The notes beneath the pieces are model-generated. The model was not told the origin of the DNA, made no database searches, and was given only the letters and a program-made list of their open reading frames with translations. This document shows, one piece after another, positions 24,701-34,700 of a stretch of 64,000 nt of DNA. Location of the stretch: contig DATEOC010000059.1 of the NCBI GenBank assembly GCA_035274425.1, positions 62,001 through 126,000 on the forward strand, read 5' to 3'. Every line of letters begins with the position of its first letter. Positions within the stretch are counted from its first letter, which is position 1. The position numbers were made by a program, and so were the translations under genes. Source of the DNA: JADMIH01 sp035274425 (lineage in GTDB: Bacteria; Chloroflexota; Chloroflexia; QHBQ01; JADMIH01).

Positions 24701-25097
24701 GGTTTTCATCGGCGCGGGCGACCCGAATCCAGGCGCGGATGTGCCAATCCTTCTACTTGATTACGAGAGGCACAAGAATAAGCCCAACTTCCTGCCCAAC
24801 TACATCGCGCAACGCTACGCCATGCGCTGGTGGTTCCCCCAGGAATGGTATATGCAGCAGTTCCTCCCTACGACCAAGCAAGGCTCGCCTACGGAGCAGG
24901 TAGGTGAGGCCATACACACCGTCAGCATCACCGTAACCGAGCCGAAACTTCAGTCCACGCTCTGGAAATATCTCATCTTCCGAGAGACTCCACAGCCTCT
25001 CGGCTCGACCGATATGACGCTCTACCTCCGTAGAGACATCGCGCAACTCTATCACCGTCTGCAATATGACGCACCACCCTCAACTGACGTTCCATAA
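21723..25097 (+). CDS. Agl23-like (TIGR03663) membrane glycosyltransferase-fold protein
   Basis: A giant polytopic membrane protein of 1124 residues. The first 200 residues are hydrophilic, rich in Ser/Thr/Val/Glu, with a recurring TNGS motif. From about residue 205 the GT-C-like region begins: ALAVFTRFWDLGPRGIHHDES, where the acidic DE pair (about 235) fits the loop-1 catalytic acid of GT-C enzymes. HDPMMHGPLQFHLIAFMYWLFGATDATAR and IKETSFLTL are typical of TIGR03663, the family named after haloarchaeal Agl23. A hydrophilic insert (about residues 480-575) and another (about 780-820) interrupt the helices; GQHDVRRGDQPWFYYFLLIPLYEPVA is shared with the next gene. The C-terminal 200 residues are extracytoplasmic. 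The lipid-linked sugar and acceptor are unknown. The next gene follows after 65 bases. Confidence 0.85.
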   Translation: MKLQRRITRVPRTFPPASRPISDGANGSENGSHEDDTNAENVEALAQVESVNGADTIENVDTVQSSVESVESAPVTNGSSDSQPATNEAVEVEAVDVAPPTNGSQPDFDEAIEPTEVIEATPATNGSSSSPTVSTPPSPSGKTVPTLPKRRRNVVPAETEVVARPLPSLPPKRGSAKATSTPPTPVAAPTAPAVIAPRPAWRLLLTYENIFWLALFALAVFTRFWDLGPRGIHHDESLHAHFSDVLYIGNGYIHDPMMHGPLQFHLIAFMYWLFGATDATARFASVFCGIFVVMSPFFLRRQMGRVAAMVCAFLLLISPGILYFSRMAREDAIFSGMEMIMLVGLWRFVSTRKPADFIIFCAGLSLMFTIKETSFLTLAIIGVFFLALFAYQAGYAVLAALGGYLVAAGGFFMYVNGGMKAGTIAALPNIANPGPDTNIIMTFASKFLTHPLVYGEAMLFILFIVGVTLLMRNQRDSYAYEPIASTVPTRRRLRPAMATAGADGGNGSSIPSRAARPASTVSTPVPSNGQDATKLQATADITGDEIEADDIHATSDADAFEAQEVWDPTGLQPKPDTVLGRYQAGSIPHLLGALFSRPKIILIGFLVAFTIFFTLYTVFFTDIPHGIVSGLFASLGYWMGQHDVRRGDQPWFYYFLLIPLYEPVAVFFSLVGTIFFSLKGIRWLMRRRNGELARGEEPPRSLGLFNTDRPVPFSSFSSFLPLFLIVWLVGTVGIYSWAGEKMPWLMMHMTRPAIFLAALFIGALILSLVRRRQERLADAAAFAADDVVVSAPPIKASGSNGVPARRRTTAARAPQPVVITVQEPPWVGWNKPGSRFPLIFFLTTFVVLVMAWGLLMNALGFKAKFDPGRYGNYGDWGWTWVYPLLIIVMVGVYALWLGLGRSLRYLGLGILAVGLMYQFRSAINLAYNEPDVSTELASYVQTSPDVVRVMNEIETFSNFTTTGTNVKGGNEIKIMYDDTTSWPMEWYLRDYNKVFIGAGDPNPGADVPILLLDYERHKNKPNFLPNYIAQRYAMRWWFPQEWYMQQFLPTTKQGSPTEQVGEAIHTVSITVTEPKLQSTLWKYLIFRETPQPLGSTDMTLYLRRDIAQLYHRLQYDAPPSTDVP

Positions 25098-25162
25098 GCA
25101 ACTCACTACTTGCTGCTCGCTACTGTAGACCTTGAACTTTGAACTAATATCAGAGGAGAAGA

Positions 25163-28100
25163 ATGGACAATCGTCGTTTTAGCGCCCGCGCTGATATAGG
25201 TATAGCCGGTGCTCGCAGGAGCGAGCCGGTACGCCTGACCTGGCTCGACAGGGCGATAGAGCTTACCCGGCTAAATTGGGAAACAATCGCCTTCGTGGGT
25301 CTCATGCTGGTGGCCCTCTTCACACGCCTGTGGGACCTGGCCCCTCGCGCCATGCACCACGACGAGTCGATACACGCCTACTTCTCGAACTGGTTCCTGA
25401 AGTCGGGCGATTACACCTCAGGTGCCGGTGGCTATGACCCGGTCTATCATGGACCGTTTCTCTACTTCGTGACAAGTCTTTCCTTCTTTTTATTCGGGAC
25501 GAATGACTTTACCGCCCGCCTCATGCCCGCGATTTTCGGCGTTGTGCTGGTTGGCCTCATATGGCTGTTGCGACCCTTCATCGGTAGGGTAGGCGCGCTC
25601 CTGGGCGCTCTCATGGTGGTCCTCTCCCCCAGCATCTCCTATTACTCGCGCTCCCTGCGGCACGACATTTTCGCGCTCACCGGCACGCTCCTCCTCTTCG
25701 TATCGATCCTTTGGTTCATGCGGACACACCAGGCGAAATGGGTTTATCTTGGCGCGGTTGGGTTAGCCGTCGCTTACACCAGCCACGAGCTTACCTTCAT
25801 CATCATGCTCATATTCGCGCTCTTCCTCGCTATCGCCGCGTTCGCTTTCCCGAGCTTCGCGGGGAGGATATCGTACGGAGGGAGGACAGGGTACGTTGAG
25901 CCGGTCAACCCCGTGCGTAGCGCCATCTCCGCGCTCGGCGCGCAACGCTGGACCCTTCTGGGTGCATTCCTACTCTTCCTCGCGATCTACATCGTGCTTT
26001 TCACGAACTTCCTCACCAAGCCCTGGCTCGTAACGTCCGGCATAACGGAGGGCTTGAAGTACTGGACGAGCCAGCATGGGTACGCTCGCGGTGACCAGCC
26101 TATTTTCTACTACTTCCTCCTCATGCTCATCTACGAGCCGCTCGCCTTCTTCGCCGGGTTAGGCACCATCATCTATATGCTCGTGACGTGGGGGAGGGGC
26201 GGGACCGACTCGCTTGCCACAGGCAACGATGTTGACGTTGAGCCGGAGCCTGCCACCGCTGCGGCCACCGACCCTTATGGCGTGCCCCTCCCCGCGATTG
26301 ACGGGATGCGCGGGCTGACGCTCGCCTTCCTCGCCTTCTGGGCGCTGGGAGCGTTTATAGCCTTCTCGCTGGCGGGCGAGCGTATGCCCTGGCTCAACAT
26401 GCAGCCCGCGCTCCCCTTCACTCTGCTGGCCGCAGCTGGTCTTGGCCGCTTGATAACGCGGCTCGATTGGCGGCAGGCGATGAAGGGCGGAGGTGTCCTG
26501 CTCGGCGTTACCGTGGTGCTCTTTATCTTCGCGGCTTTCAGCCTCATGGCCCACCTCGGTGAGCGGCTTAGCAACAGGCTCCTCGTGCCCGGCAACGTCA
26601 GCAAGGCCGACTTCGACATGCAGATGGGAGCAAGGGCGATAGGTCTCTTCCTATTTGCTTTCGGGCTGCTCGCGCTGGCGGGGTGGCTGGCTTACAAAAT
26701 GATGCCGGGACGCGCCCTAAAGATAGTTGGCATCACGTTCGGCCTCATCTTCCTCGGATACGGTCTGCGCTCGATGATGCTCCTCAACTACCGGCATGGC
26801 GACGTGCCCACAGAGATGCTGGTGTATACCCAGTCTTCCCCGGACGTCCCTATCGTAGCCGAGATGATCAAGCGCCTTTCTCGTGATGAGACCGCTTTCG
26901 ATACCAACCGCAACGCTGACGACGTAACGGGTGGCCGCAGCCTCAGCATCGCCATTGACGAGACCGAGGCTATCACTTGGCCCTTCAACTGGTACTTCCG
27001 CGACATGCGCAACTACAGGTACTTCAATGCCGATAGGTGGAAGGCGAACGAGGCCAACTTGGTGGCTGCCGACCAGCCCGTCATCCTGGCAAGCCAGGCC
27101 ACCGAAGACACCGAACAATTCCAGACCTTCATAGCGAACAAGTACACCACGAACAAGTACGTGCTCAACTGGTGGTTCCCTGAGCAAAATACTTATAAGA
27201 GGCGCGCTACTACAGTCAACGAGCAGGGTCAGACCGTGGATAAGCTGAGACCCCAGCTGGAGCCTAACGGGGAACATTCAAAAGATGCAAATGGCCAGGA
27301 TATAATGGTCCCCTACGACGAGGGAGACCTGGGTCTGGCGTGGCGCTGGCTGACCGGCAACGGCCTGAAATACTTCCTCTACCGCGACCCGGGGCGGGAC
27401 CCGAGTGGAAACGAGCTAAAGCTTGGCAGCCGTGTCTTCTATCTCCACGTGCGTAATGACCTCGGCGTGAAGGTTGGCCTGGCAGCGCCTCCAGGCGGCA
27501 CCTCTGCTACGGGCACCCCTGACAGCCCTGACCCTAAAAGCCCTATTCACAAGATGACCGACCTGGGCGCGAGCGGCTTCGACCGGGGGCAGTTCAATCT
27601 GCCTCGCGGCATCGCAACCGCACCAGATGGCAGCTTCTACGTGGTAGATACCGCCAACATGCGAATCCAGAAGTTCAACGCGCAGGGCGTATTCCAGAAG
27701 ATTATCGCCGGTGTGGCCGGCGAGGCTGAAGGCCAATTCAAGCCTAGAGACCCTCAAGCTCCCGGTGATGGCCCCGGCGGTATAGCGGTGGATAAGCAGG
27801 GGAACCTCTACGTGGCCGATACCTGGAACCACCGCGTCCAGAAATTCGACGCGACGGGTAAATTCGTCAAGTCGTGGGGTGGCTTCATCGCGCTGAGCGA
27901 CCAGGCAACGAACGCAGACGACCCTGCGAACAACAGTAAGTTCTACGGCCCTCGCGGGGTCGCAGTTGGCCCGGACGGCAACGTGTACGTGACCGACACA
28001 GGCAACAAGCGCGTTTCGATTTTCGACGCCAACGGCACCTTCCTCCGGCAGATATCGAGCGGCCTGAACGCCACCAAGATCGCCCAGAGCTATCCCTTCA

Positions 28101-28498
28101 ACGCGCCGGGCGAGATGAATGAGCCTATGGGCATCGCGGTTGACGCTAGCGGCAATGTCTACGTCGCGGACCGGGACAATAGGCGCATCCAGAAGTTCGA
28201 TAATACGGGCAAGCCGGCTGCGCAGTGGCCCATCCCCTCCGGTGGATACGACGCCGCCGACCAGTACACGGAGCCATTCCTCGCCCTCGACGCGGCGGGC
28301 AACATCTATACGACCCTCCCTGGCTCGCAGAAGGTAGCCAAGCTTAGTCCAACCGGGCAGATTCTCGGTGAGAAGTCAGCCGAAGGTGCGGCCACCCTCA
28401 AGAAGCCCACGGGCATAGCCGTCACCGCCGATGGCACGATATACGTCGTCGACACTGTCGGCAACGGCGTAGTCAACTTCGGCAAGATACAACCTTAA
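25163..28498 (+). CDS. Agl23-like membrane protein with C-terminal NHL propeller
   Basis: A 1111-residue paralogue of the preceding protein. AGAGGAGAAGA precedes the ATG. The GT-C-like part covers about residues 35-560: LFTRLWDLAPRAMHHDESIHAYF (acidic pair near residue 67), YHGPFLYFVTSLSFFLFGTNDFTARLMP, SHELTFIIML and TSQHGYARGDQPIFYYFLLMLIYEPLAFF. An extracytoplasmic region follows (about 560-790). Residues about 800-1111 are NHL repeats, each with the pattern PRGIA..PDGSFYVVDTANMRIQKF: at least five are easy to count (GVAVDKQGNLYVADTWNHRVQKF, GVAVGPDGNVYVTDTGNKRVSIF, GIAVDASGNVYVADRDNRRIQKF). Such propellers bind proteins or glycans. A 27-bp hairpin terminates the two-gene unit. Confidence 0.87.
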   Translation: MDNRRFSARADIGIAGARRSEPVRLTWLDRAIELTRLNWETIAFVGLMLVALFTRLWDLAPRAMHHDESIHAYFSNWFLKSGDYTSGAGGYDPVYHGPFLYFVTSLSFFLFGTNDFTARLMPAIFGVVLVGLIWLLRPFIGRVGALLGALMVVLSPSISYYSRSLRHDIFALTGTLLLFVSILWFMRTHQAKWVYLGAVGLAVAYTSHELTFIIMLIFALFLAIAAFAFPSFAGRISYGGRTGYVEPVNPVRSAISALGAQRWTLLGAFLLFLAIYIVLFTNFLTKPWLVTSGITEGLKYWTSQHGYARGDQPIFYYFLLMLIYEPLAFFAGLGTIIYMLVTWGRGGTDSLATGNDVDVEPEPATAAATDPYGVPLPAIDGMRGLTLAFLAFWALGAFIAFSLAGERMPWLNMQPALPFTLLAAAGLGRLITRLDWRQAMKGGGVLLGVTVVLFIFAAFSLMAHLGERLSNRLLVPGNVSKADFDMQMGARAIGLFLFAFGLLALAGWLAYKMMPGRALKIVGITFGLIFLGYGLRSMMLLNYRHGDVPTEMLVYTQSSPDVPIVAEMIKRLSRDETAFDTNRNADDVTGGRSLSIAIDETEAITWPFNWYFRDMRNYRYFNADRWKANEANLVAADQPVILASQATEDTEQFQTFIANKYTTNKYVLNWWFPEQNTYKRRATTVNEQGQTVDKLRPQLEPNGEHSKDANGQDIMVPYDEGDLGLAWRWLTGNGLKYFLYRDPGRDPSGNELKLGSRVFYLHVRNDLGVKVGLAAPPGGTSATGTPDSPDPKSPIHKMTDLGASGFDRGQFNLPRGIATAPDGSFYVVDTANMRIQKFNAQGVFQKIIAGVAGEAEGQFKPRDPQAPGDGPGGIAVDKQGNLYVADTWNHRVQKFDATGKFVKSWGGFIALSDQATNADDPANNSKFYGPRGVAVGPDGNVYVTDTGNKRVSIFDANGTFLRQISSGLNATKIAQSYPFNAPGEMNEPMGIAVDASGNVYVADRDNRRIQKFDNTGKPAAQWPIPSGGYDAADQYTEPFLALDAAGNIYTTLPGSQKVAKLSPTGQILGEKSAEGAATLKKPTGIAVTADGTIYVVDTVGNGVVNFGKIQP

Positions 28499-28510
28499 CT
28501 CAAGGCAACC

Positions 28511-28567
28511 TTTTCTTCAGCCATAAAAATGAGCGCCGCAGGCGCTCATTTTTATGGCTGAAGAAAA
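28511..28567. terminator. Bidirectional terminator between convergent genes
   Basis: A 27-bp perfect stem (28511-28537 with 28541-28567) with a 3-base loop; A- and T-rich ends serve both strands. It lies between the ends of the Agl23-like gene and the methyltransferase. Confidence 0.88.
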
Positions 28568-28577
28568 CAGCCCCTTC

Positions 28578-29633
28578 TCACCTGGCAGAGATTTCGCCAT
28601 CAATAGGCTTGGCGGCAATGAGCGCGATGGTAGCCCCCTTGCGGAAAGCGGCGGCGAGTGGAGCGTAAACCACGCTTGCCGCCAGCAGCGGGGGGGCGCA
28701 GGCCAGTACTGCCAAATCCTCCCACGCCGCCCTGAGCCGGGAGCGCGTACGAGCGCCACGCTCAGCGTGCCCCTCCACTTTCGCCGCGGGCGTACGCAGG
28801 ATGTTGTACAGCCTGTTCGGGCGCAGGCCAAGTTTGTTGAGGGCAGTCTGGACAAAGCTAAAGAAATCGTATTCTGTGGAGAAGAAGCTCCTCTGGGCGA
28901 TCTGTAACCTCTCTTCATCGAGCAGCCGTTTGAGGGTGCGGGGCGTGAAGTGGGTGAGGTGGCCCGGCACGTTCAAGTGGAACCAATGCTCGCGGCCCCA
29001 GCGCGCCTCCCAGCTCCCGAAATTGGGCGTAGCCAGCAGAAGCCTCCCCCCAGGCTTGAGAATGCGGCTCACCTCTCTCAGCACGTCTCGTGGCGAGTGC
29101 ATGTGCTCCAGAACGTGCCAGAGGATAACTAGGTCGAACTCTTCGTCGGGGAACCCGGCATCTTGCAGGCTTTCGGTGGTCACGGGTAGCCCCAGGACGT
29201 TGCGTGCATACTTGGCGGCCTCCTCGCTTAGCTCCGTCCCGCGCACATCCCACCCTCGCATACGGAGCTTATGGAGGAGCAATCCGCGCCCGCAGCCGAT
29301 GTCCAACGCCTTGCCGGGAGGCTGGTGGCGCTCGATTTCCCACACCCGGTAACGGTAAATGATGTCGAGCATCCACTCAACGACGTGCGCGAAGCGCCGT
29401 CCGCTGCCGTAGTAAGCGGGCGGGTAATATTTGGCGATCTCCGCTTCCGACGGTACGGGTGACGTCACGTGCAGGCCGCACCGCCGGCAATACCCCACCC
29501 GGAAATAGTCACCCGTGATGTAATCTTGCGCTGAAAAGTACGGCTTGAACGACTGGGCCAGGTGGTCACATCTAGATTGTGAGCTACGATTATTACCTCG
29601 ATCTGTGGGCAACCAGAGTCTCCCTTCTGCCAA
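28578..29633 (-). CDS. Class I SAM-dependent methyltransferase with N-terminal Cys motif
   Basis: A 351-residue methyltransferase of the kind found in polysaccharide clusters. A short N-terminal metal-site-like region has CRRCGLHVTSPVP (about residues 50-62). The SAM-binding motif is ALDIGCGRGLLLHKLRMRGWDVRGTELS (about 107-134), followed by FDLVILWHVLEHMHSPRDVLREVSRILKPGGRLLLATPNF (about 165-205). The C-terminal 100 residues contain a likely amphipathic or membrane helix (LAVLACAPPLLAASVVYAPLAAAF). The start is a TTG and is uncertain; no ATG precedes the Cys motif. It is the only gene on this strand in a 13-kb plus-strand locus. Its substrate is probably a sugar or glycolipid, by context only. 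Confidence 0.82.
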   Translation of the reverse strand: MAEGRLWLPTDRGNNRSSQSRCDHLAQSFKPYFSAQDYITGDYFRVGYCRRCGLHVTSPVPSEAEIAKYYPPAYYGSGRRFAHVVEWMLDIIYRYRVWEIERHQPPGKALDIGCGRGLLLHKLRMRGWDVRGTELSEEAAKYARNVLGLPVTTESLQDAGFPDEEFDLVILWHVLEHMHSPRDVLREVSRILKPGGRLLLATPNFGSWEARWGREHWFHLNVPGHLTHFTPRTLKRLLDEERLQIAQRSFFSTEYDFFSFVQTALNKLGLRPNRLYNILRTPAAKVEGHAERGARTRSRLRAAWEDLAVLACAPPLLAASVVYAPLAAAFRKGATIALIAAKPIDGEISAR

Positions 29634-29640
29634 TCTTTCA

Positions 29641-29695
29641 AGTCTTTTCCGTCAATTATCGGCCCTTGCAGGACCGATAATTGACGGAAAAGACT
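29641..29695. other. 22-bp perfect inverted repeat in a divergent intergenic region
   Basis: Arms 29641-29662 and 29674-29695 pair perfectly around an 11-base loop. Both neighbours point away from it, so it is not an obvious gene terminator. It could be a terminator of an unseen transcript, a protein-binding site or a mobile-element scar. Confidence 0.75.
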
Positions 29696-29796
29696 AACTT
29701 TCTTGCCCTTTTGGGGATTATAGCCATATCAAGGGCTTAGCTTGATACGTATGGGCGGTTGGTGAAATGCCCCTCTATCCGTTTACGAGTCAGACA

Positions 29797-29826
29797 TTGA
29801 CGCTTCTAATCTCAAAGTGATACAAT
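29797..29826 (+). promoter_or_regulatory. Promoter overlapping the annotated start of the next gene
   Basis: TTGACG at 29797-29802 and TACAAT at 29821-29826, 18-bp spacer. The first ATG (29825) overlaps the -10 box, so translation must begin at the ATG at 29837 or later; transcription would start around 29833. Confidence 0.6.
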
Positions 29827-29836
29827 GATAGTTATA

Positions 29837-31771
29837 ATGGAGTCGCGGTCCCATATACAAGACAGCTCCTCTATAGCCCGCGTCGCTTCATCGCGCCAGG
29901 CGTGGCCTGCCCGCAGGGGGCTGCAAGTACGGGTCTCTAAAACCTTGCCTTTTTATCGTGCGTCCAGTAGCGCCGAGGCACCTGATGCCACAGCACCTTC
30001 CTCTAGTATCGAGCCTGCAACAGCCATAGACCCTTCTTCAGCCGAAGCTACCCACCCTATAGCCCAGCCCATGCGATGGTGGGAGCCGTTCGCCGTCTTC
30101 CTGGTCACATTTGCTGTACTGGCCACCCTCGTGCCGCGCATGGCCGCCCACCTCGACCCCCCGACGGGTGATGAGCCTTTCTACCTGATGACCGCCATCA
30201 GCATCCTTCAAGATGGCGACCTGAACGAGTGCAACAACTACCGGGCGCGTGACGAAGCGAAACTCTACCCCGCATTCTTCGCGGGGACCAATACCGCAGC
30301 CAGGATTTACCCTATCCCTCCCGACGGGTGGCAAGGTTGGCAGAGACCACCGTACCCTCTCGCACCCCACCCGGCTAACCTGTATCCGGCGAGCCGCCAG
30401 TGCATCAGCACGAACGCGAATATTCCCCTGCCCGCCGATGGCTCAGGTAGCGAGCTGTACTCAAAGCACGGCCTCGGCATGACCCTCCTGGCGCTGCCGG
30501 GGTTTGCCCTGTTTGGTCGCATCGGCGTGATGATATTCCTGGCGATCATGGCCGCATTGCTTGCGGCGAATGTATATCTGCTGGCGCGTGAGAGCACCGG
30601 TAAGAGGCTCCCCGCGATACTGACGTGGGTAGCGTTCGCCCTCGCCTCACCCTTCTTCGCGTACTCCTTCCTGATTTTCCCTGAGATGTCCGCCGGACTA
30701 CTGGTGCTGTATGCGTTCCGCCGTATCAGGCTATGGAACAACAATCCCTGGCAGGTCGCAGGCATAGGTGCGTGTCTGGCATTCCTCCCCTGGCTCCACT
30801 ATCGCTTCCTTCCATTGACCCTGGCCCTCTTCATCTACTTTATCTACCAGGAGAGGAGTCGCCGTACAGGGCGCACAATTCTCAACTATGGGTTGGTGCT
30901 TGGGCAGTTGGTTGTTTCGGCGGGGCTGCTCATGCTCTTCTTCTACCACCGCTACGGCCAGATTTACCCCGACACCTCCGACCACGCCGGGATCAGCGAT
31001 TTCGCGGGCACCGTGCGGGGGGCAGTCGGCTTGATGCTTGACGAGCAATGGGGCCTCCTGATTTATGCGCCCATCTTCATAATGACCTTTGTTGGCCTCG
31101 TCTTGATGGCTACAAAGCGCGCATGGCTCAAGGACCTCCTCTGGACCGGCATCATAATCGTGCCTTACTATCTCCTTATCGCGAATTACGCACAATGGTG
31201 GGGAGAATGGGGGCCGCCCGCGCGCTATCTTGTGTCAGTTCTCCCCTTACTTGCCCTCCCATTTGCGCTCTCCCTGGAGTGGATACGTGGCGTAGCGTAC
31301 AAGGCGATCTACGGGTTGCTACTGGTGCCGGGACTGGTTATTACCTTCGCCTTCGCCTACCAGCCACAGTGGATGTACAGCCAGCCTCGCCCCTTCTGCG
31401 GCAGCGCTCTTTTCCAGCAGGGGATGACCCAGCTCATGCCCTGGCTATTCGGCGACTTCAATCCCGCCGTGCTAAAATGCTCCGAGACCCTCCTGACAGA
31501 GTACCCTGAGCACGAGCTCCTGCCTTCTTTCGTCGGTCCCTATTTCATGTACGCGCAAGATAAGACAGGCTACTGGGGTGGTAAAGCTGTTGCGGCGGCA
31601 TGGAATGCAAGCCTCGGCCCCATCGTGATTTTCGCGCTCATCATTGGAGTGAGCTTGCTGTTAGCCCTGTGGCAGGATCGCAAGGAGCGCGATTTGCTGG
31701 CAGAGCCAGATGCTTCCCAGCGCGACCCCATCACCCCCAAATTGCCCGCAGAAGAGGTACCGCGCGCATGA
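29837..31771 (+). CDS. GT-C type membrane glycosyltransferase-like protein
   Basis: A 644-residue protein with a hydrophilic, Ser/Ala-rich N-terminus of about 85 residues and then about eleven to twelve hydrophobic helices. The loop after helix 1 contains the acidic pair in PPTGDEPFYLMTA (about residue 112), the position of the catalytic acid in PMT/ArnT-like GT-C enzymes. It also has SKHGLGMTLLALPGFALFG and, towards the end, the AQWWGEWGPPARYLVSVLPLLALP segment seen in many bacterial dolichyl-phosphate-mannose-type transferases. I started it at 29837 because the ATG at 29825 lies in the -10 box. The stop overlaps the ATG of the next gene (ATGA). Donor and acceptor are unknown. Confidence 0.8.
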   Translation: MESRSHIQDSSSIARVASSRQAWPARRGLQVRVSKTLPFYRASSSAEAPDATAPSSSIEPATAIDPSSAEATHPIAQPMRWWEPFAVFLVTFAVLATLVPRMAAHLDPPTGDEPFYLMTAISILQDGDLNECNNYRARDEAKLYPAFFAGTNTAARIYPIPPDGWQGWQRPPYPLAPHPANLYPASRQCISTNANIPLPADGSGSELYSKHGLGMTLLALPGFALFGRIGVMIFLAIMAALLAANVYLLARESTGKRLPAILTWVAFALASPFFAYSFLIFPEMSAGLLVLYAFRRIRLWNNNPWQVAGIGACLAFLPWLHYRFLPLTLALFIYFIYQERSRRTGRTILNYGLVLGQLVVSAGLLMLFFYHRYGQIYPDTSDHAGISDFAGTVRGAVGLMLDEQWGLLIYAPIFIMTFVGLVLMATKRAWLKDLLWTGIIIVPYYLLIANYAQWWGEWGPPARYLVSVLPLLALPFALSLEWIRGVAYKAIYGLLLVPGLVITFAFAYQPQWMYSQPRPFCGSALFQQGMTQLMPWLFGDFNPAVLKCSETLLTEYPEHELLPSFVGPYFMYAQDKTGYWGGKAVAAAWNASLGPIVIFALIIGVSLLLALWQDRKERDLLAEPDASQRDPITPKLPAEEVPRA

Positions 31772-34700
31772 AAACGTGGCTTTCAGAGGACCCCGGCGTA
31801 CCGGTGGCCGGCAACCAGAGTGCCGAGGCGATAGCTCAGGACGTTGCAGCTGCCGAGCCATCGAACGGGCAGGAAGCGTCCAGCACGCTCTCCACGGCCA
31901 CCTCTCTCCAGGGAAGTCCAACTCAGGATGTCGCTGTGGCAGACCAGCCTGCCGCTACGCCCGTGGTCTCAACTGCCGTCACCAATAAAAAGCAACCCAG
32001 CGCACGCTCCCTCCTCGGCAGGTTTGGAGCACAAATCGTCGTCCCTATCTGGCGCACTCGTGGCCTCTGGCTCGGTGGCACGGGCATCGGTATCGCCATG
32101 TTCGCTCAGAAGGTCCTGACCGTGGATGGGCCTTCCCATGTTGTAGAATCGATACGGTGGTATGCGCTCGCGATATTCGTCATGCTGGTGGCGTGGCTCG
32201 GTACATACAAGAACAAGAGCCTCATTGCGGAGCCTACACCACAGGTCCGGCGCATTGCTGCTTTCAAGACCTTCTTTGCCCGCCTGCGAGCGACCCAAAC
32301 CTCCACTCAAACGGCTCAGCCTGCCCCAATCGCTCCTTCGTCTAAGTCCCCGGCTGCGACTACTCTTCCCGTGCGGGCAAAGCGTACCGTTCCCCAGACC
32401 CAGACTTCCTTACCTACAAGAGCGGCAAGGGATGGAAAGCAAGCAATCGCCGTTCCCATCAAGGCCGAGGCTGTCGCGCCGGTAGCGGAAGCTGTGACCA
32501 CAAGGGTTACGGCGGATGCAGCCAGCAAATCTGGCGATGGAACCGGGCGAGATACCCTACCACAAGCTGCCCCAGAAAAGGCCCGCCGTTTCAACCCACC
32601 CTGGCTACCTGCATGGCACAGGCTGACAGCGCGCTACTCATTCCTCGCGGGGCCGTGGCCCAGGTACGTTATCGCGGCGCTTGCCCTCATCCTCAACCTC
32701 TACAGCGCAGACCAGCTCCGCAAGGACTATTTCTCGCCGGTGGGTGGATTTGGCTGGCTTCTGAGCCTCTTGATACTTGCCGCCGCTTTTATTCGTGAGA
32801 GGAAGAAGCCTGTCCTTCCAGCGGACCCTCACGTGAAAGACATAGAGGACCGGACGCGGCTGCGCCTGCCGCGCCGCGTAGAAGTTGGCATATTCCTCTC
32901 TATTTTCCTCCTCGCCTTCGGCCTGCGGCTCTTCAGGCTCGACGACTGGACCGGTGCGATGCACGGCGATGAAGGTGAGTTCGGCATGAACGCCATCTCC
33001 ATCGTGAACGGGGACCGCATCTCTCCGTTCATGACCGGCTGGTTCTTCCACCCCAACTTCTCCTTCTTCGGCATCGCGGCAATGATGAAGATATTCGGTA
33101 CGGGCCTCTTCGGGCTGCGTATCCTGTCGGCCCTCCTCGGCGCGCTCATGGTCATCCCCTTCTATCTCCTGGTGAGGATGTGGTTCGGCGTGCGCATGGC
33201 TATCATCGCGAGCCTCCTCCTCTCCTTCATGGACGTTTCCCTCTACTTCGGTAAGCTCGGCCTCAACAATATCGAGACCCCATTCTTCATCGTCCTCGGC
33301 CTCTACTTTTTCTTCAAAGGCGTGCGCAGCCTGAAGACTCTCGACTTCATTCTGGCGGGCTACGCCTTCATGCTCACGCTATACTTCTACTTCGGCGGGC
33401 GGCTCACCCCCTTCCTGGTGATAGCCATTGTCGCCTATATGTTCCTGATTATGCCCATCCTCCGCCTGCCGGGCGCGTACTTCGATACGCGCAGGCGCGA
33501 GCCTCACCTCCAAAGGGCGCAGGCGCTGGGCCGGGCGGCGCTCCATCAGTTACGCGGGGTAGGGCAGTACGTGGGGAAGATTATCATCTTCGCGGTAGCC
33601 TGCGTCTGCCTGGCATCTCCCTGGCTCGTCTATTTCCAGGACCACCAGAATGAGATGAACACCCGCGCCAATGAAAAGCTGATCTTCAACCCGGGCAACA
33701 TCGGCGTTATCACTCAGCAGACGGGCGCGATTCACGGCCCACTCTACCTGGGCCTGCGGATGCCAACCGAGAGCGACGTCTATCCCTTCCTCCCCGTCGT
33801 CTTCGAGCAGACGCCCGCCAGCATCAAGCTGACGGATGATGGATTCTGGCCCCGTGTGCTATGGACCCAGACGACCAAGAGTCTCTCGATGTTCACCTAC
33901 CGCAAGGACGAAAGTTCCTTCTACACCTTCACCTTCGAGCCTGCCGCCAAGCCAATCGAAGCCGCGCTCCTCATCCTGGGTATAGCGTGGGCGCTCTGGA
34001 GATGGCGCGATACGCGCATGGCGGTCCTATCGATGTGGTTCTGGCTGACCATCGTCGCGGGCGGCGCGCTGACGATTGACGCGCCCTACATGCCTCGTCT
34101 GGTTGGTCTCGTCCCCGCCCTGGCGATCTTCATAGCGATCCCCCTCAACAAGATGGCTGCCGAGATGGTAGGCGCGTTTGGGGCTTTCGGGCGGGCGAAG
34201 AGATGGGTAAAGATGAGGCTGCGCATGGGGGTGGCGATTTCGGGGGCTGCCCTTGCCGTCTTGCTCCTTTACCTCGGTTTCCAGAACGTCTACGATTACT
34301 TCTCGCGCTACCTGGCCTCGCAACCCAACCGCGAGCATGCAGGCACCGCCAACTTCGTGCGGTGGATGAACGATAAGGCCGCTTCGGAAGGGCGTCCCAA
34401 GCCTCAATACTATGATATGGCCCACCCCTTCTATTACTGGGGCTACGGCATCAACCGCTTCCTGAACCAGGGCACGCAGGGCACGGATCTGAATAATCCC
34501 ACCAACGAGCTACCCATATTGAACAACGACGACCGAGACGTGGTCTTCATGGTGTGGGATTACACCCGACAATACCTGCCGGTGTTCGAGGCATATTACC
34601 CCGGTGGCGAGAAGGCGGACTACCTCTACGGGCCGGAGAGCAGCCCTAGCAGGCCGTTCGTCTATTACCGTGTCAAGCGCGAGCAGATCGAGGCGCGTCG

